Source of the DNA: Leucobacter weissii
Lineage (GTDB): Bacteria; Actinomycetota; Actinomycetes; Actinomycetales; Microbacteriaceae
Length of the DNA stretch: 64,000 nt
Assembly: GCF_017565745.1 (NCBI RefSeq)
Contig: NZ_JAGDYM010000013.1
Span: 147,331-211,330 of the forward strand
Direction of reading: 5' to 3'
Both the position numbers and the translations under genes were made by a program. Below are positions 39,300 through 47,790 of the stretch, piece by piece (positions within the stretch are counted from its first letter, which is position 1; every line of letters begins with the position of its first letter). The notes under the pieces are model-generated. The model had not been told where the DNA came from and did not search any database. It saw nothing but the letters and a program-made list of their open reading frames with translations.

Positions 39300-41180
39300 T
39301 TAATCCACGCGCAGCGCTCGGCGCGCGGATTCGAGCGCGGTGAGTTGCTCCTGGATGCGGCGCGACCCGGGATCGCCGGGATCCCCGACGCGCTGCATGC
39401 GTGCGACGAGTTCGTTCTTCAACGCGAGGAGATCCCGATCGAGCAGCGAGACCACCACGCCCCGGGCGTAGCCCGCGAGCCGCTCGGGGTTCTGCCTCGG
39501 CACCGGCATGGGCGCGAGACCGAGTTCTCGGACGAGTCCCCGGTGCGATTCCGGGGTCGCCGCGAGCACCCGCTCGAACCAGCCCGGCTGGTCGAGTCCC
39601 GGCAGCGCCCCGGCCACCGCGTCCCGCGCCACGCGGAGCGAGGGGTCTCCGATCTCCGCGGTGACCGCCTGAGCCATCAGCTCGGCGCCCACCCGCGGAC
39701 CCTCCTGCAGCATCGCCATGAGCGCGTCGCGTTCCAACCGGACCGACGGATGATCCGGCAGGGAGGACAGGCCGATCCTCGGAGCGGCCGGCGCGGCGGG
39801 ATCCGGCTGCGCTCCGGAGGCGGCGCGCGGAGCCGGGGGCGGCGGCCCGGGCGCGCTCCCGCGGGCGGCCGCCGCCCGGACCGCCTGCTGCACTTCAGCG
39901 AGCTCGGTGCCGAGCATGCGGGCGAGCTCGCGCGTGTACCCCGGGCGCACCGCGGGATCCTTGATCTCGGCGATGATCGGCGCCGCGGCCCGCAGCGCCG
40001 AGACCCGGCCCTCGACGCTGTTGAGATCGAAGCGCCCGACCGCCTGGCGCAGCGCGAAGGCGAAGAGCGGCACCTTGCGGGTGAACAGCTCGCGCACCGC
40101 CTCGTCGCCGCGGCGCAGGCGCAGATCCGCCGGATCGAGCCCGTCGGGAGCGACCGCCACATAGGTCTGCGCGCTGAAGCGCTTCTCCTCGGCGAAGGCG
40201 CGCAGCGCCGCCTTCTGCCCGGCTTCATCGGGGTCGAAGGTGAACACCACCTCGGCGGCCGCGTCGTCGCCCATGATCCGGCGCAGCACCGTGATGTGCT
40301 CCTTGCCGAAGGCCGTGCCGCAGGTGGCGACGGCGGCCTCCTCCCCCGCCAGGTGGCAGGCCATCACGTCCGTGTAGCCCTCCACGACGACCGCCCGGTG
40401 CCCGCGGGAGATCGCCTTCTTCGCCAGGTCGAGTCCGTAGAGCACCTGCGCCTTGCGATACACGGGGGTCTCGGGGGTGTTGAGGTACTTGGGCCCGTTG
40501 TCGTCGTCGTAGAGCTTGCGCGCGCCGAAGCCGATCGTCTGCCCGCTCGTGTCGCGGATGGGCCAGAGGATCCGCCCGCGGAAGCGGTCGTAGACGCCGC
40601 GCTGCCCCTCGGAGACGAGACCGGCGGCCACCAGCTCCTGTCTGGTGAAGCCCTGCGCGGTGAGGTGCTTGCTCAGGCCCTCCCATCCGCGCGGGGCGTA
40701 GCCGACGCCGAAGCGGGCGCAGGCCTCGGCGTCGAAGGCGCGCTCGGCCAGGAAGGATCTCGCGCGCTCGGCCTCCTCCCCCGCGAACTGCTCAACGAAG
40801 AATGCGGCGGCGGCCTGATTCGCGGTCAGCAGACGGGCGCGGTTCGGCCCGTCCTGCTGGCGGCGATCGCCGCCCTCCTCGTAGGTGAGCACGTAGTTGA
40901 TCCGCGCGGCCAGCCGTTCGACCGCCTCCGCGAAGGTGAGGTGATCCATCCGCTGCAGGAAGCTGATGGCGTCGCCCGACTCGCCGCAGCCGAAGCAGTG
41001 GTAGTAGCCGAGCGCGGGCCGCACGTGGAAACTCGGGCTGCGCTCGTCGTGGAACGGGCACAGCCCCTTCATCGAATCGACGCCGGCGTTCTTCAGGCTC
41101 ACGTAGTCGCCGACGAGATCCGCGAGGTTCGTGCGGCTCTTGACCTCCTCGACGTCGCTCGCCCGGATCCGCCCTGCCAT
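39300..41180 (-). CDS. dnaG: DNA primase
   Basis: DnaG makes RNA primers for replication. The 626-residue protein has the N-terminal CHC2 zinc finger (CPFHDERSPSFHVRP…YYHCFGCGESGDAISF), the TOPRIM core (AVVVEGYTDVMACHLAGEEA and FTFDPDEAGQKAA) and a C-terminal DnaB-interacting helical region after a Pro/Ala-rich linker (about residues 440–470). The ATG at 41180 gives the usual MAGRIRASDVEEVKSR start. It follows dgt on the same strand with 147 bases between, which hold nested palindromes. Confidence 0.96.
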   Translation of the reverse strand: MAGRIRASDVEEVKSRTNLADLVGDYVSLKNAGVDSMKGLCPFHDERSPSFHVRPALGYYHCFGCGESGDAISFLQRMDHLTFAEAVERLAARINYVLTYEEGGDRRQQDGPNRARLLTANQAAAAFFVEQFAGEEAERARSFLAERAFDAEACARFGVGYAPRGWEGLSKHLTAQGFTRQELVAAGLVSEGQRGVYDRFRGRILWPIRDTSGQTIGFGARKLYDDDNGPKYLNTPETPVYRKAQVLYGLDLAKKAISRGHRAVVVEGYTDVMACHLAGEEAAVATCGTAFGKEHITVLRRIMGDDAAAEVVFTFDPDEAGQKAALRAFAEEKRFSAQTYVAVAPDGLDPADLRLRRGDEAVRELFTRKVPLFAFALRQAVGRFDLNSVEGRVSALRAAAPIIAEIKDPAVRPGYTRELARMLGTELAEVQQAVRAAAARGSAPGPPPPAPRAASGAQPDPAAPAAPRIGLSSLPDHPSVRLERDALMAMLQEGPRVGAELMAQAVTAEIGDPSLRVARDAVAGALPGLDQPGWFERVLAATPESHRGLVRELGLAPMPVPRQNPERLAGYARGVVVSLLDRDLLALKNELVARMQRVGDPGDPGSRRIQEQLTALESARRALRVD

Positions 41181-41187
41181 AGCGGAA

Positions 41188-41306
41188 GTCTACTGCGCCG
41201 CCGCGAGCGGGACCCGGCTTCGCGAGCGGGACCGTGTTTTACGGCGTGAAGGGGGTGTTTTCGCGAAAGAGAGTCCCGCTCGCGAATCAGGGCTCGCGCA
41301 GTAGAC
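41188..41306. repeat. Nested palindromic element between dgt and dnaG
   Basis: Two perfect inverted repeats are nested. The outer arms are GTCTACTGCGC / GCGCAGTAGAC (41188–41198 and 41296–41306). The inner arms are TCGCGAGCGGGAC / GTCCCGCTCGCGA (41220–41232 and 41273–41285). CGCGAGCGGGACC is also directly repeated (41202–41214 and 41221–41233). The centre is T-rich for this genome (GTGTTTTACGG). It fills nearly the whole intergenic gap and looks like a mobile or structured intergenic repeat. Confidence 0.75.
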
Positions 41307-41327
41307 GCAGGATCTGCGAGACATGCC

Positions 41328-42647
41328 CTAGACGAGCGGCACGGCGCAGAGGCGGTCGTACCAGGCGATGGCGCTCTGGTCGGTGAGCGAGGCGAGCTGA
41401 TCGACGACGGCGCGGCGGGCCTCCGCCTCGCCCTCGGCCGCGCGGAAGTCGGCGGCGAAGGCCGGCTCCAGCTCGGCGCCCTCGCTCCGCCACAGCGCCT
41501 CGAGCAGTTCGGTCAGCACCTCGCGCTGGCGCCGATAGATGGGTTTGCGGGCGTCGATCTCCATCACGAAGGCCGCGACGATGCCCTTGAGCACCGCGAT
41601 CTCGGCGCGGATCTCGTCGGGCACCACGACCTCGGCGCCGTAGCGCGCCAGCGGCCGCCCGTCCGCCTGCTCGACCGTCGCGCGGATCGCGGCGCGGGCG
41701 AAGCGGCCGATCATCTCGCTGGTGAAGTTCTTCAGCCGCGCCTGATCGCGCCGCGATCCGTCCCAGCTCGTCAGCCAGGTCTGCGCCTCGGCGATGCGGT
41801 CGTAGGCGGCGCCCAGCTGATCGGCGGAGAACGATCCGTTCGCCCACGCGCTCACCTTGCGGATCAGCGAGTCGTGACCCTGCCGCGCGGTCAGCATCTC
41901 GGGGTCGATGAACTCGCCGACGACGGCGTCCTCGAAGTCGTGCACCGAGTAGGCGATGTCGTCGCTGAGATCCATCACCTGGGCCTCGACGCACTTCCGG
42001 CCCGCGGGCGCGCCGGCCCGCAGCCACCCGAACACGGGCTCGTCGTCCTCGAAGGCGCCGAACTTCGCCCGCCCGGGCCGAGCGTACTCCGGCGGGGCGT
42101 CCGCGAGCGACCAGGGATACTTGCAGCTCGCGTCGAGCGTCGCCCGGGTGAGGTTCATGCCGACCGAGCGGCCGGATGCATCGAAACGCTTGGGCTCGAG
42201 ACGGGTGAGGATCCGCAGCGTCTGAGCATTGCCCTCGAAGCCCCCGAAGTCGGCGATCCACGTGTCGAGCGCGCGCTCACCGTTGTGCCCGAACGGCGGA
42301 TGACCGAGATCGTGCGCGAGGCAGGCGGTGTCGACGACGTCCTGCGCGAGGCCGAGGGACACCGCCAACTCGCGCCCGATCTGCGCCACCTCGAGCGAGT
42401 GCGTCAGCCGGTTGCGGGCGAAGTCGACGCCGGAGGTCGGGCTGAGCACCTGCGTCTTGGCCGCGAGCCGCCGCCAACCGCTGGAGTGCAGCACGCGGGC
42501 GCGATCCCGGGCGAAGTCGCTGCGGTGCCCGCCGTGGTGCTCGGGAACGATGCGCTCCACATCCTCGGGCCCGTAGCCGGGCGGGAGCGAGGCCGCCGAA
42601 TCGGCCGGGCGCGCAGCCGCGCCGGCGGCCTGCCGCTCAGCCGCCAC
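41328..42647 (-). CDS. dgt: Deoxyguanosinetriphosphate triphosphohydrolase-like protein
   Basis: This HD-domain phosphohydrolase (439 residues) cleaves dNTPs to nucleosides and triphosphate. The metal-binding histidines and aspartates appear in RLTHSLEVAQIGRE, CLAHDLGHPPFGHNGE and MDLSDDIAYSVHDFEDAV. The GTG start at 42647 (VAAERQAAGAAARPAD) overlaps the dusB stop by 11 bases; a longer frame upstream lacks family similarity. The dusB–dgt–dnaG order is typical of actinobacteria. Confidence 0.92.
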   Translation of the reverse strand: MAAERQAAGAAARPADSAASLPPGYGPEDVERIVPEHHGGHRSDFARDRARVLHSSGWRRLAAKTQVLSPTSGVDFARNRLTHSLEVAQIGRELAVSLGLAQDVVDTACLAHDLGHPPFGHNGERALDTWIADFGGFEGNAQTLRILTRLEPKRFDASGRSVGMNLTRATLDASCKYPWSLADAPPEYARPGRAKFGAFEDDEPVFGWLRAGAPAGRKCVEAQVMDLSDDIAYSVHDFEDAVVGEFIDPEMLTARQGHDSLIRKVSAWANGSFSADQLGAAYDRIAEAQTWLTSWDGSRRDQARLKNFTSEMIGRFARAAIRATVEQADGRPLARYGAEVVVPDEIRAEIAVLKGIVAAFVMEIDARKPIYRRQREVLTELLEALWRSEGAELEPAFAADFRAAEGEAEARRAVVDQLASLTDQSAIAWYDRLCAVPLV

Positions 42648-43818
42648 CGTCGTCCCGCTCCGCCTCGGCCAGCTGCGCGTAGTCGAGCCCCGCGCTGCTG
42701 CGGTCGCGCAACCAGCCGTCCGGCAGCATCGGACGCTTCGGGCTGCCCGCTCGACCGCGCGGCCCCTCCGCCCCTTCGCCCGGGTAGGGCTGCGCGCGAT
42801 CCATACCGGCGAAGATCGCGTCCATCTGCGCGAGCGACTCCACCATCGCGAGCGCACGCCGGGTGTCGCCGCCGATACCGTAGCCCTTGAAGTACCAGGC
42901 CACGTGCTTGCGGATGTCGCGGCAGGCGCGATCCTCCTCCTCGAAGAACTCGACCAGCAGCTCGGTGTGGCGCCGCATCGCGTCCATCACGTCGCCGAGC
43001 GGCGGCCGCACGTTCTGCGCCGCGGCCTCCGCCCGGCTGATCTCGCCGGCCTCGGCGCGGAACGCGGCCTGCAGATCGGCGAAGAGCCAGGGCCGCCCCA
43101 GGCAGCCGCGGCCCACGACAACGCCGTCGCAGCCCGTCTCGCGCACCATCCGGATCGCGTCGTCGGCCGACCAGATATCGCCGTTGCCGAGGACCGGGAC
43201 GCTCGTCACCGCCTCCTTCAGCCGCGCTATCGCCGACCAGTCGGCCTGTCCGCTGTAGAACTCGCTCGCGGTGCGCCCGTGCAGGGCGATCGCGGCGACG
43301 CCCGCGCCCTCCGCGGCACGAGCCGCGTCGAGGAAGGTGAGGTGATCCGGGTCGATGCCCGTGCGCATCTTCACCGTGAGGGGGACCTCGCCCGCGGCCC
43401 GCACGGCGCCCTCCACGATCGCGCGGAAGAGGTCGCTCTTCCACGGCAGCGCCGCTCCCCCGCCCTTGCGGGTGACCTTGGGCACCGGGCAGCCGAAGTT
43501 CAGGTCGATGTGGTCGGCGCGATCCTCGTCCACCAGCACGCGCACCGCCTCGGAGACGGTCTTCGGATCCACCCCGTAGAGCTGGATGCTGCGCGGGGTC
43601 TCGCTCTCGTGGTGCCGGATCAGGCGCATCGTGGCGGGCGTGCGCTCGACGAGCGCGCGGGTGGTGATCATCTCGCTGACGTACAGCCCGGCGCCGTACT
43701 CCCGGCACAGCCGCCGGAAGGCGGTGTTGGTGATGCCGGCCATGGGTGCGAGGACGACGGGCACGTCGAGCGCGAGAGGCCCGATGCGCAGTCGGGTGTC
43801 GCTGAGGGTGGCAGGCAT
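42637..43818 (-). CDS. dusB: tRNA-dihydrouridine synthase
   Basis: This FMN enzyme reduces uridines in the tRNA D-loop. The 393-residue protein has the N-terminal VVLAPMAGITNTAFRRLC, the catalytic cysteine in DLNFGCPVPKVTRKGGGAAL, the phosphate-binding VPVLGNGDIWSADDAIRM and VVVGRGCLGRPWLF, then a C-terminal helical tRNA-binding domain. The ATG at 43818 is used; the frame is open much further upstream without similarity. It belongs to the recO–uppS–dusB–dgt–dnaG group. Confidence 0.94.
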   Translation of the reverse strand: MPATLSDTRLRIGPLALDVPVVLAPMAGITNTAFRRLCREYGAGLYVSEMITTRALVERTPATMRLIRHHESETPRSIQLYGVDPKTVSEAVRVLVDEDRADHIDLNFGCPVPKVTRKGGGAALPWKSDLFRAIVEGAVRAAGEVPLTVKMRTGIDPDHLTFLDAARAAEGAGVAAIALHGRTASEFYSGQADWSAIARLKEAVTSVPVLGNGDIWSADDAIRMVRETGCDGVVVGRGCLGRPWLFADLQAAFRAEAGEISRAEAAAQNVRPPLGDVMDAMRRHTELLVEFFEEEDRACRDIRKHVAWYFKGYGIGGDTRRALAMVESLAQMDAIFAGMDRAQPYPGEGAEGPRGRAGSPKRPMLPDGWLRDRSSAGLDYAQLAEAERDDGGG

Positions 43819-43893
43819 GATGTCCCATTCTCTCACCTCCGCGCCCCGCTCCCGTCCCGGCTCCCCCTCCCGTCCCGCGAGCGGACGCGTCTT

Positions 43894-43936
43894 GCCCGTT
43901 CGGGCACCGGCGCCGGGCAACTCGGGCCCACCCGAG
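43894..43936 (-). terminator. Hairpins between uppS and dusB
   Basis: Two small perfect hairpins, GCCCG-TT-CGGGC (43894–43905) and CTCGGG-CCCA-CCCGAG (43921–43936), lie in the 181-base gap after uppS. They may end uppS transcription; no gene is seen in this gap. Confidence 0.35.
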
Positions 43937-43999
43937 GGCCCGCCCCGCTGCGGAGGGAACCTCCTGTTCGAAGGCCGAGGGGACCGGGAGCCGAGACGA

Positions 44000-44812
44000 C
44001 TAGGAGCCGGGCTGGTCGACCGCGCCGCCGAAGCGGCGGTCGCGATCCTGGTAGATCCGGATCGCGCGCCACAGCTCTCCGCGGTCGAAATCCGGCCAGA
44101 GCGTGTCGAGGAAGACCATTTCGGCGTAGGCCGACTGCCAGAGCATGAAGTTGCTCGTGCGCTGCTCCCCCGAACTGCGCAGGAAGAGATCGACCTCCGG
44201 CAGCTCGGGCACGTAGAGGTGCCGGGCGATCGTGCGCTCGGAGATGCCGCGCGGAGAGAGCCGCCCGGCCGATACCTCCTCGGCGATGGCCCGCACGGCA
44301 TCCGTGAGCTCGTTGCGACCCCCGTAGTTCACGCACATGGTGAGGGTGAGGCCGGTGTTGGCGGCGGTGACCCGCTCCGAGGTCTTGAGTTCGCTGATGA
44401 CGGAGCTCCACAGCCGAGGCCGGCGCCCCGCCCAGCGCATGCGCACGTTCCAGTGGTGGAGCTGCTCGCGGCGGCGGCGGAGCACGTCGCGGTTGAACCC
44501 CATGAGAAACCGCACCTCGTCCGGCGAGCGCCGCCAGTTCTCGGTGCTGAAGGCGTAGACGCTGAGATGGGTGACCCCGGCCTGGATGGCTCCCGCGACC
44601 ACGTCGAGAAGCGCCTGCTCCCCCATCCGATGCCCCTCGACACGCGGCAGGCCGCGACCGTTGGCCCAGCGCCCGTTGCCGTCCATCACGATCGCGACGT
44701 GTGCGGGCACCGGGCCGTCGAAGGCCGGCGGCTGCTCGCCGGTCCAATCCACCGGAACGATCTCCGTGGGCGCTCGCCGCATGCTCACTCGTTTCTGATC
44801 GGGATGACTCAC
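44000..44812 (-). CDS. uppS: Isoprenyl (polyprenyl) diphosphate synthase, cis type
   Basis: This cis-prenyltransferase makes the C50/C55 lipid carrier for cell-wall synthesis. The 270-residue protein has the family signature [53 protein letters not shown] and the terminal [20 protein letters not shown]. Product length cannot be read from sequence. It starts at GTG 44812, 19 bases after recO, with an alternative ATG at 44782. Confidence 0.94.
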   Translation of the reverse strand: MSHPDQKRVSMRRAPTEIVPVDWTGEQPPAFDGPVPAHVAIVMDGNGRWANGRGLPRVEGHRMGEQALLDVVAGAIQAGVTHLSVYAFSTENWRRSPDEVRFLMGFNRDVLRRRREQLHHWNVRMRWAGRRPRLWSSVISELKTSERVTAANTGLTLTMCVNYGGRNELTDAVRAIAEEVSAGRLSPRGISERTIARHLYVPELPEVDLFLRSSGEQRTSNFMLWQSAYAEMVFLDTLWPDFDRGELWRAIRIYQDRDRRFGGAVDQPGS

Positions 44813-44831
44813 CCTATCGCTCGGTCCTGCA

Positions 44832-45548
44832 TCATCCTGCGCCGAGTGACCTCAGTCCGCGCTCGAGGTGCCACTGGGTGTAGGCCGCGACGATGCCCGA
44901 CGCCTGATTGCGCTCCCGCTCGGACGAGGCCTGCGACGTCTCCCAGTCGCCCGACAGGAGCGCGCGGAGGAGAGCCACCGCCCCCTCGTCGAGCCGCGGG
45001 ATGCCCGGAACGCGGCAGTCCTCGCAGACGACCCCGCCGAGTTGCACGGCCATCAGCGTGTGCGGACCGGGGGCGCCGCAGCGGACGCATTCGTCCAGCC
45101 CGGGCGACCAGCCGGCGGCGGCGAGCGCGCGGAGCAGGTAGCCGTCTCTGACGAGCTCGACGTCCACCTTCGCCGCCGCCAAGGTGCGCAGGCCCCCCAC
45201 GAGCAGCAGGTACTGCTCCGGCGCCGGCCCGCCCTCGCAGAGCCGCTCGGCCGTCTCCACCATGACGCTGCCCGCCCGATAGCGCTCGTAATCGCCGCTC
45301 ACGTGCGGCCCGTAGGCCCCGAGCGTCGCGGCCTGGGTGATGGTGTCGAGGCTGCGCCCCTCGAACAGCTGCAGGTCCGCCACCATGAACGGCTCGAGGC
45401 GCGCGCCGAACTTGGAGGAGGTGCGGCGAACGCCTTTCGCCACGGCCCGGAGAACGCCGCGACCTCGGGTGAGCAGCGTCACGATGCGGTCGGCCTCGCC
45501 GAGCTTGTGCGTGCGCAGCACCACGCCTTCCTCACGATAGAGCGGCAT
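44832..45548 (-). CDS. recO: DNA repair protein RecO
   Basis: RecO anneals single strands and loads RecA in the RecFOR pathway. The 238-residue protein has an N-terminal OB fold ([20 protein letters not shown]) and a C-terminal zinc site ([10 protein letters not shown]…[10 protein letters not shown]). GATACT lies six bases before the ATG at 45548, so a leaderless start is possible. It follows ruvC by 35 bases. Confidence 0.94.
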   Translation of the reverse strand: MPLYREEGVVLRTHKLGEADRIVTLLTRGRGVLRAVAKGVRRTSSKFGARLEPFMVADLQLFEGRSLDTITQAATLGAYGPHVSGDYERYRAGSVMVETAERLCEGGPAPEQYLLLVGGLRTLAAAKVDVELVRDGYLLRALAAAGWSPGLDECVRCGAPGPHTLMAVQLGGVVCEDCRVPGIPRLDEGAVALLRALLSGDWETSQASSERERNQASGIVAAYTQWHLERGLRSLGAG

Positions 45549-45583
45549 CTTCCCAGTATCCCCCCGGCGGGCGCCGGAACGCC

Positions 45584-46174
45584 TCAGCCTCGCGGGCCGC
45601 GCCGCTTTCCCGCGCGACGCTCCGCCTCGCGCCAGGCCCGCAGCGCCGGCGTCTCCGCGAGCCCGTCCCCTCCTCGTGCGCCATGACGTGCGGCGCCGGC
45701 GCGCCCCAGCTGCCAGGCGTGCGCGATCGCGAGCGCGAGGGCATCGGCGGCGTCGGCGGGCTTCGGGGGTGCGCCGAGCCCGAGCAGCCGCGTCACCATC
45801 GCGGTGACCTGCGCCTTGTCGGCGCTGCCGTAGCCGGTCACCTGGGACTTGACCTCGTTGGGGCTGTAAAGCCCCACGGGGATATCGCGATGCGCCGCGA
45901 GGTACATGACCACCCCGCTGATCTGGGCCACTCCCATGACGCTCGCCACGTTGTCCTGCGCGAAGACCCGCTCCAGCGCGATCGCGCCGGGCCGCTGCCC
46001 GTCGAGCAGGCGCTCGATGCTCGACCCGATCTGGTGGATGCGCGCCGCGGGCTCCGCATCCGCGGGACTGCGCAGCACTTCCACGTGCTCGAAGGCGACG
46101 CTCCGCCCCGGACCCGCCGCGATGATGCCGATTCCGCAGCGGGTCAAACCCGGGTCGATCCCGATGATTCTCAT
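45584..46174 (-). CDS. ruvC: Crossover junction endodeoxyribonuclease RuvC
   Basis: RuvC resolves Holliday junctions by paired nicks. The 196-residue protein has the acidic active site in [14 protein letters not shown], the glutamate in [15 protein letters not shown] and the C-terminal [14 protein letters not shown]. Its partners ruvA and ruvB usually follow it in actinobacteria but recO is next instead, and no ruvAB is in the window. The region around its start codon is duplicated in tandem (46153–46389), producing a coupled short upstream frame. Confidence 0.95.
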   Translation of the reverse strand: MRIIGIDPGLTRCGIGIIAAGPGRSVAFEHVEVLRSPADAEPAARIHQIGSSIERLLDGQRPGAIALERVFAQDNVASVMGVAQISGVVMYLAAHRDIPVGLYSPNEVKSQVTGYGSADKAQVTAMVTRLLGLGAPPKPADAADALALAIAHAWQLGRAGAARHGARGGDGLAETPALRAWREAERRAGKRRGPRG

Positions 46175-46389
46175 GGTGCGAGCCTTGCGTCGTCAGCCTT
46201 CCCAGCAGCCGTCACCGGCTGCTGCACATACGGCGCGCAAAGCGGTGCTTTGCTCCGAGCGCCTTGGTGCAGGTCGATCCCGATGATTCTCATGGTGCGA
46301 GCCTTGCGTCGTCAGCCTTCCCAGCAGCCGTCACCGGCTGCTGCACATACGGCGCGCAAAGCGGTGCTTTGCTCCGAGCGCCTTGGTGC
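46153..46389. repeat. 119-bp tandem duplication across the ruvC start
   Basis: Positions 46153–46271 and 46272–46389 are identical copies with a period of 119 bases. Each holds the first 22 bases of ruvC, a 9-bp hairpin CAGCAGCCG-TCAC-CGGCTGCTG, and a second hairpin GCAAAGC-GGT-GCTTTGC. Perfect identity implies a recent event (or an assembly error). Confidence 0.93.
46171..46293 (-). CDS. 40-residue upstream frame created by the ruvC duplication
   Basis: The duplicated ruvC start opens a 40-codon frame beginning MRIIGID, the same seven residues as RuvC, then diverging ([16 protein letters not shown]). Its TGA overlaps the ruvC ATG at 46174 (ATGA). It would have whatever ribosome-binding context ruvC had originally, so ribosomes may now reach ruvC by termination–reinitiation. 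Whether the peptide matters is unknown; it is probably a by-product. Confidence 0.45.
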   Translation of the reverse strand: MRIIGIDLHQGARSKAPLCAPYVQQPVTAAGKADDARLAP

Positions 46390-46403
46390 CATGGTCCTCA
46401 CAT

Positions 46404-47168
46404 TCAGTCGTCCTGAGCGAGTTCGGCCTGGACCTCCGGGGTCAGATCGAAGTTCGAGAAGACGTTCTGCACGTCGTCGCTGTCCTCGAGCGCGTCGATG
46501 AGGCGGAACACCTTTCGCGCGGTGTCGGCGTCGATCTCCACCTTGAGGTTGGGGACGAACTCTGCGTCGGCGGCGTCGTAGTCGATGCCCACATCGACGA
46601 GGGCGGTGCGCGCGGCGACCAGGTCCGCGGCGTCGGTGAGCACCTCGAAGGACTCTCCGTTCGGCGTGGGCCGGACCTCCTCGGCGCCGGCGTCGAGCAC
46701 CGCGAGGAGGATGTCGTCCTCGCTCGTGCCCTCTGCGTCCACGGTGATGACGCCCTTGCGCGCGAAGTTGTAGGCGACGCTCCCGGGATCCGCGAGGGTG
46801 CCGCCGTTCCGGCTGAGCGCCGTGCGGACCTCGGCCGCCGCCCGGTTCTTGTTGTCGGTGAGGCACTCGATCATCAGCGCGACGCCGTTCGGGCCGTACC
46901 CCTCGTACATGATGGTGGTGTACTCGACGGCGTCGCCGGTGAGCCCCGCACCGCGCTTGATCGCGCGGTCGATGTTGTCGCCGGGGACCGAGTTCTTCTT
47001 CGCCTTGTGCACCGCGTCGGCGAGCGTCGGATTGCCGGCTACATCGGGGCCGCCGATCCGCGCGGCCACCTCGATGTTCTTGATGTACTTGGCGAACGCC
47101 TTGGCCCGCCGCGAATCGATGATGGCTTTCTTGTGCTTCGTGGTCGCCCATTTGGAATGACCTGACAT
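46404..47168 (-). CDS. yebC: YebC/PmpR family transcription/translation factor
   Basis: This 254-residue protein belongs to the YebC/TACO1 family, described as transcriptional regulators and, more recently, as factors helping ribosomes through proline stretches. It starts [18 protein letters not shown] and has [17 protein letters not shown] in domain 2 and an acidic C-terminal half. The ATG at 47168 has AAGGACAGG upstream. It is normally linked to ruvC, as here. Confidence 0.95.
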   Translation of the reverse strand: MSGHSKWATTKHKKAIIDSRRAKAFAKYIKNIEVAARIGGPDVAGNPTLADAVHKAKKNSVPGDNIDRAIKRGAGLTGDAVEYTTIMYEGYGPNGVALMIECLTDNKNRAAAEVRTALSRNGGTLADPGSVAYNFARKGVITVDAEGTSEDDILLAVLDAGAEEVRPTPNGESFEVLTDAADLVAARTALVDVGIDYDAADAEFVPNLKVEIDADTARKVFRLIDALEDSDDVQNVFSNFDLTPEVQAELAQDD

Positions 47169-47232
47169 GACCTGTCCTTACTTCATAGCTCCGATCTACA
47201 ACCCTATGCGGTGCGGGCACCGCCCGGCGCAG

Positions 47233-47790
47233 CTATGGCTCGGGCCAGGCCGAAGCGAGACGGTCGCGGACGTCTCCGAGCAGCTGGGGCAGCGATTTCG
47301 TCTTGGCGATGATGGGGAAGAAATTGGCATCCGCGGCCCAGCGCGGCACGATGTGCTGGTGCAGATGCGCCGCGATCCCCGCGCCGGCGATCTGCCCCTG
47401 ATTCATGCCGATATTGAATCCGTGGCACCCCATCGCTCCGGTCAGCACCCGCATGGCGATCTGCGTGAGCTCCCCGATCTCGGCGACCTCCTCCGCGTTC
47501 GCCTCGTCGTACGTGGATATGTGCCGATACGGGCATACGAGCAGATGGCCATTGTTATAGGGGTAGAGATTGAGCAGCACATAGGCGGAGCTCCCCCGGT
47601 GCACGATCAGCGACTGCTCGTCCGGGTACTCCGTCGCATGGCAGAACGGGCAGTCCCGCTCATCCGGCTGATGGGTATCGGCGATGTAGACCATCCGGTG
47701 CGGAGTCCAGAGGCGCTGCAGCTCATCCGGCACGCCGACGAGGCCGCTGCTCTCCAGCGGCTCGGCGCCGGAGGGCCCTACCGCTCCCAC
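47233..47790 (-). CDS. HIT-domain protein (AP4A phosphorylase type)
   Basis: This 185-residue HIT protein has the catalytic triad HLHQHIV and the N-terminal DCPFCHATE zinc-like pair. Sequence and position next to thrS match the mycobacterial diadenosine tetraphosphate phosphorylase group (Rv2613c-like), which splits AP4A into ADP and ATP with phosphate. That activity is inferred. The GTG start overlaps the thrS stop by 13 bases. AP4A is a by-product of tRNA synthetases, so the coupling to thrS makes sense. Confidence 0.88.
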   Translation of the reverse strand: MGAVGPSGAEPLESSGLVGVPDELQRLWTPHRMVYIADTHQPDERDCPFCHATEYPDEQSLIVHRGSSAYVLLNLYPYNNGHLLVCPYRHISTYDEANAEEVAEIGELTQIAMRVLTGAMGCHGFNIGMNQGQIAGAGIAAHLHQHIVPRWAADANFFPIIAKTKSLPQLLGDVRDRLASAWPEP

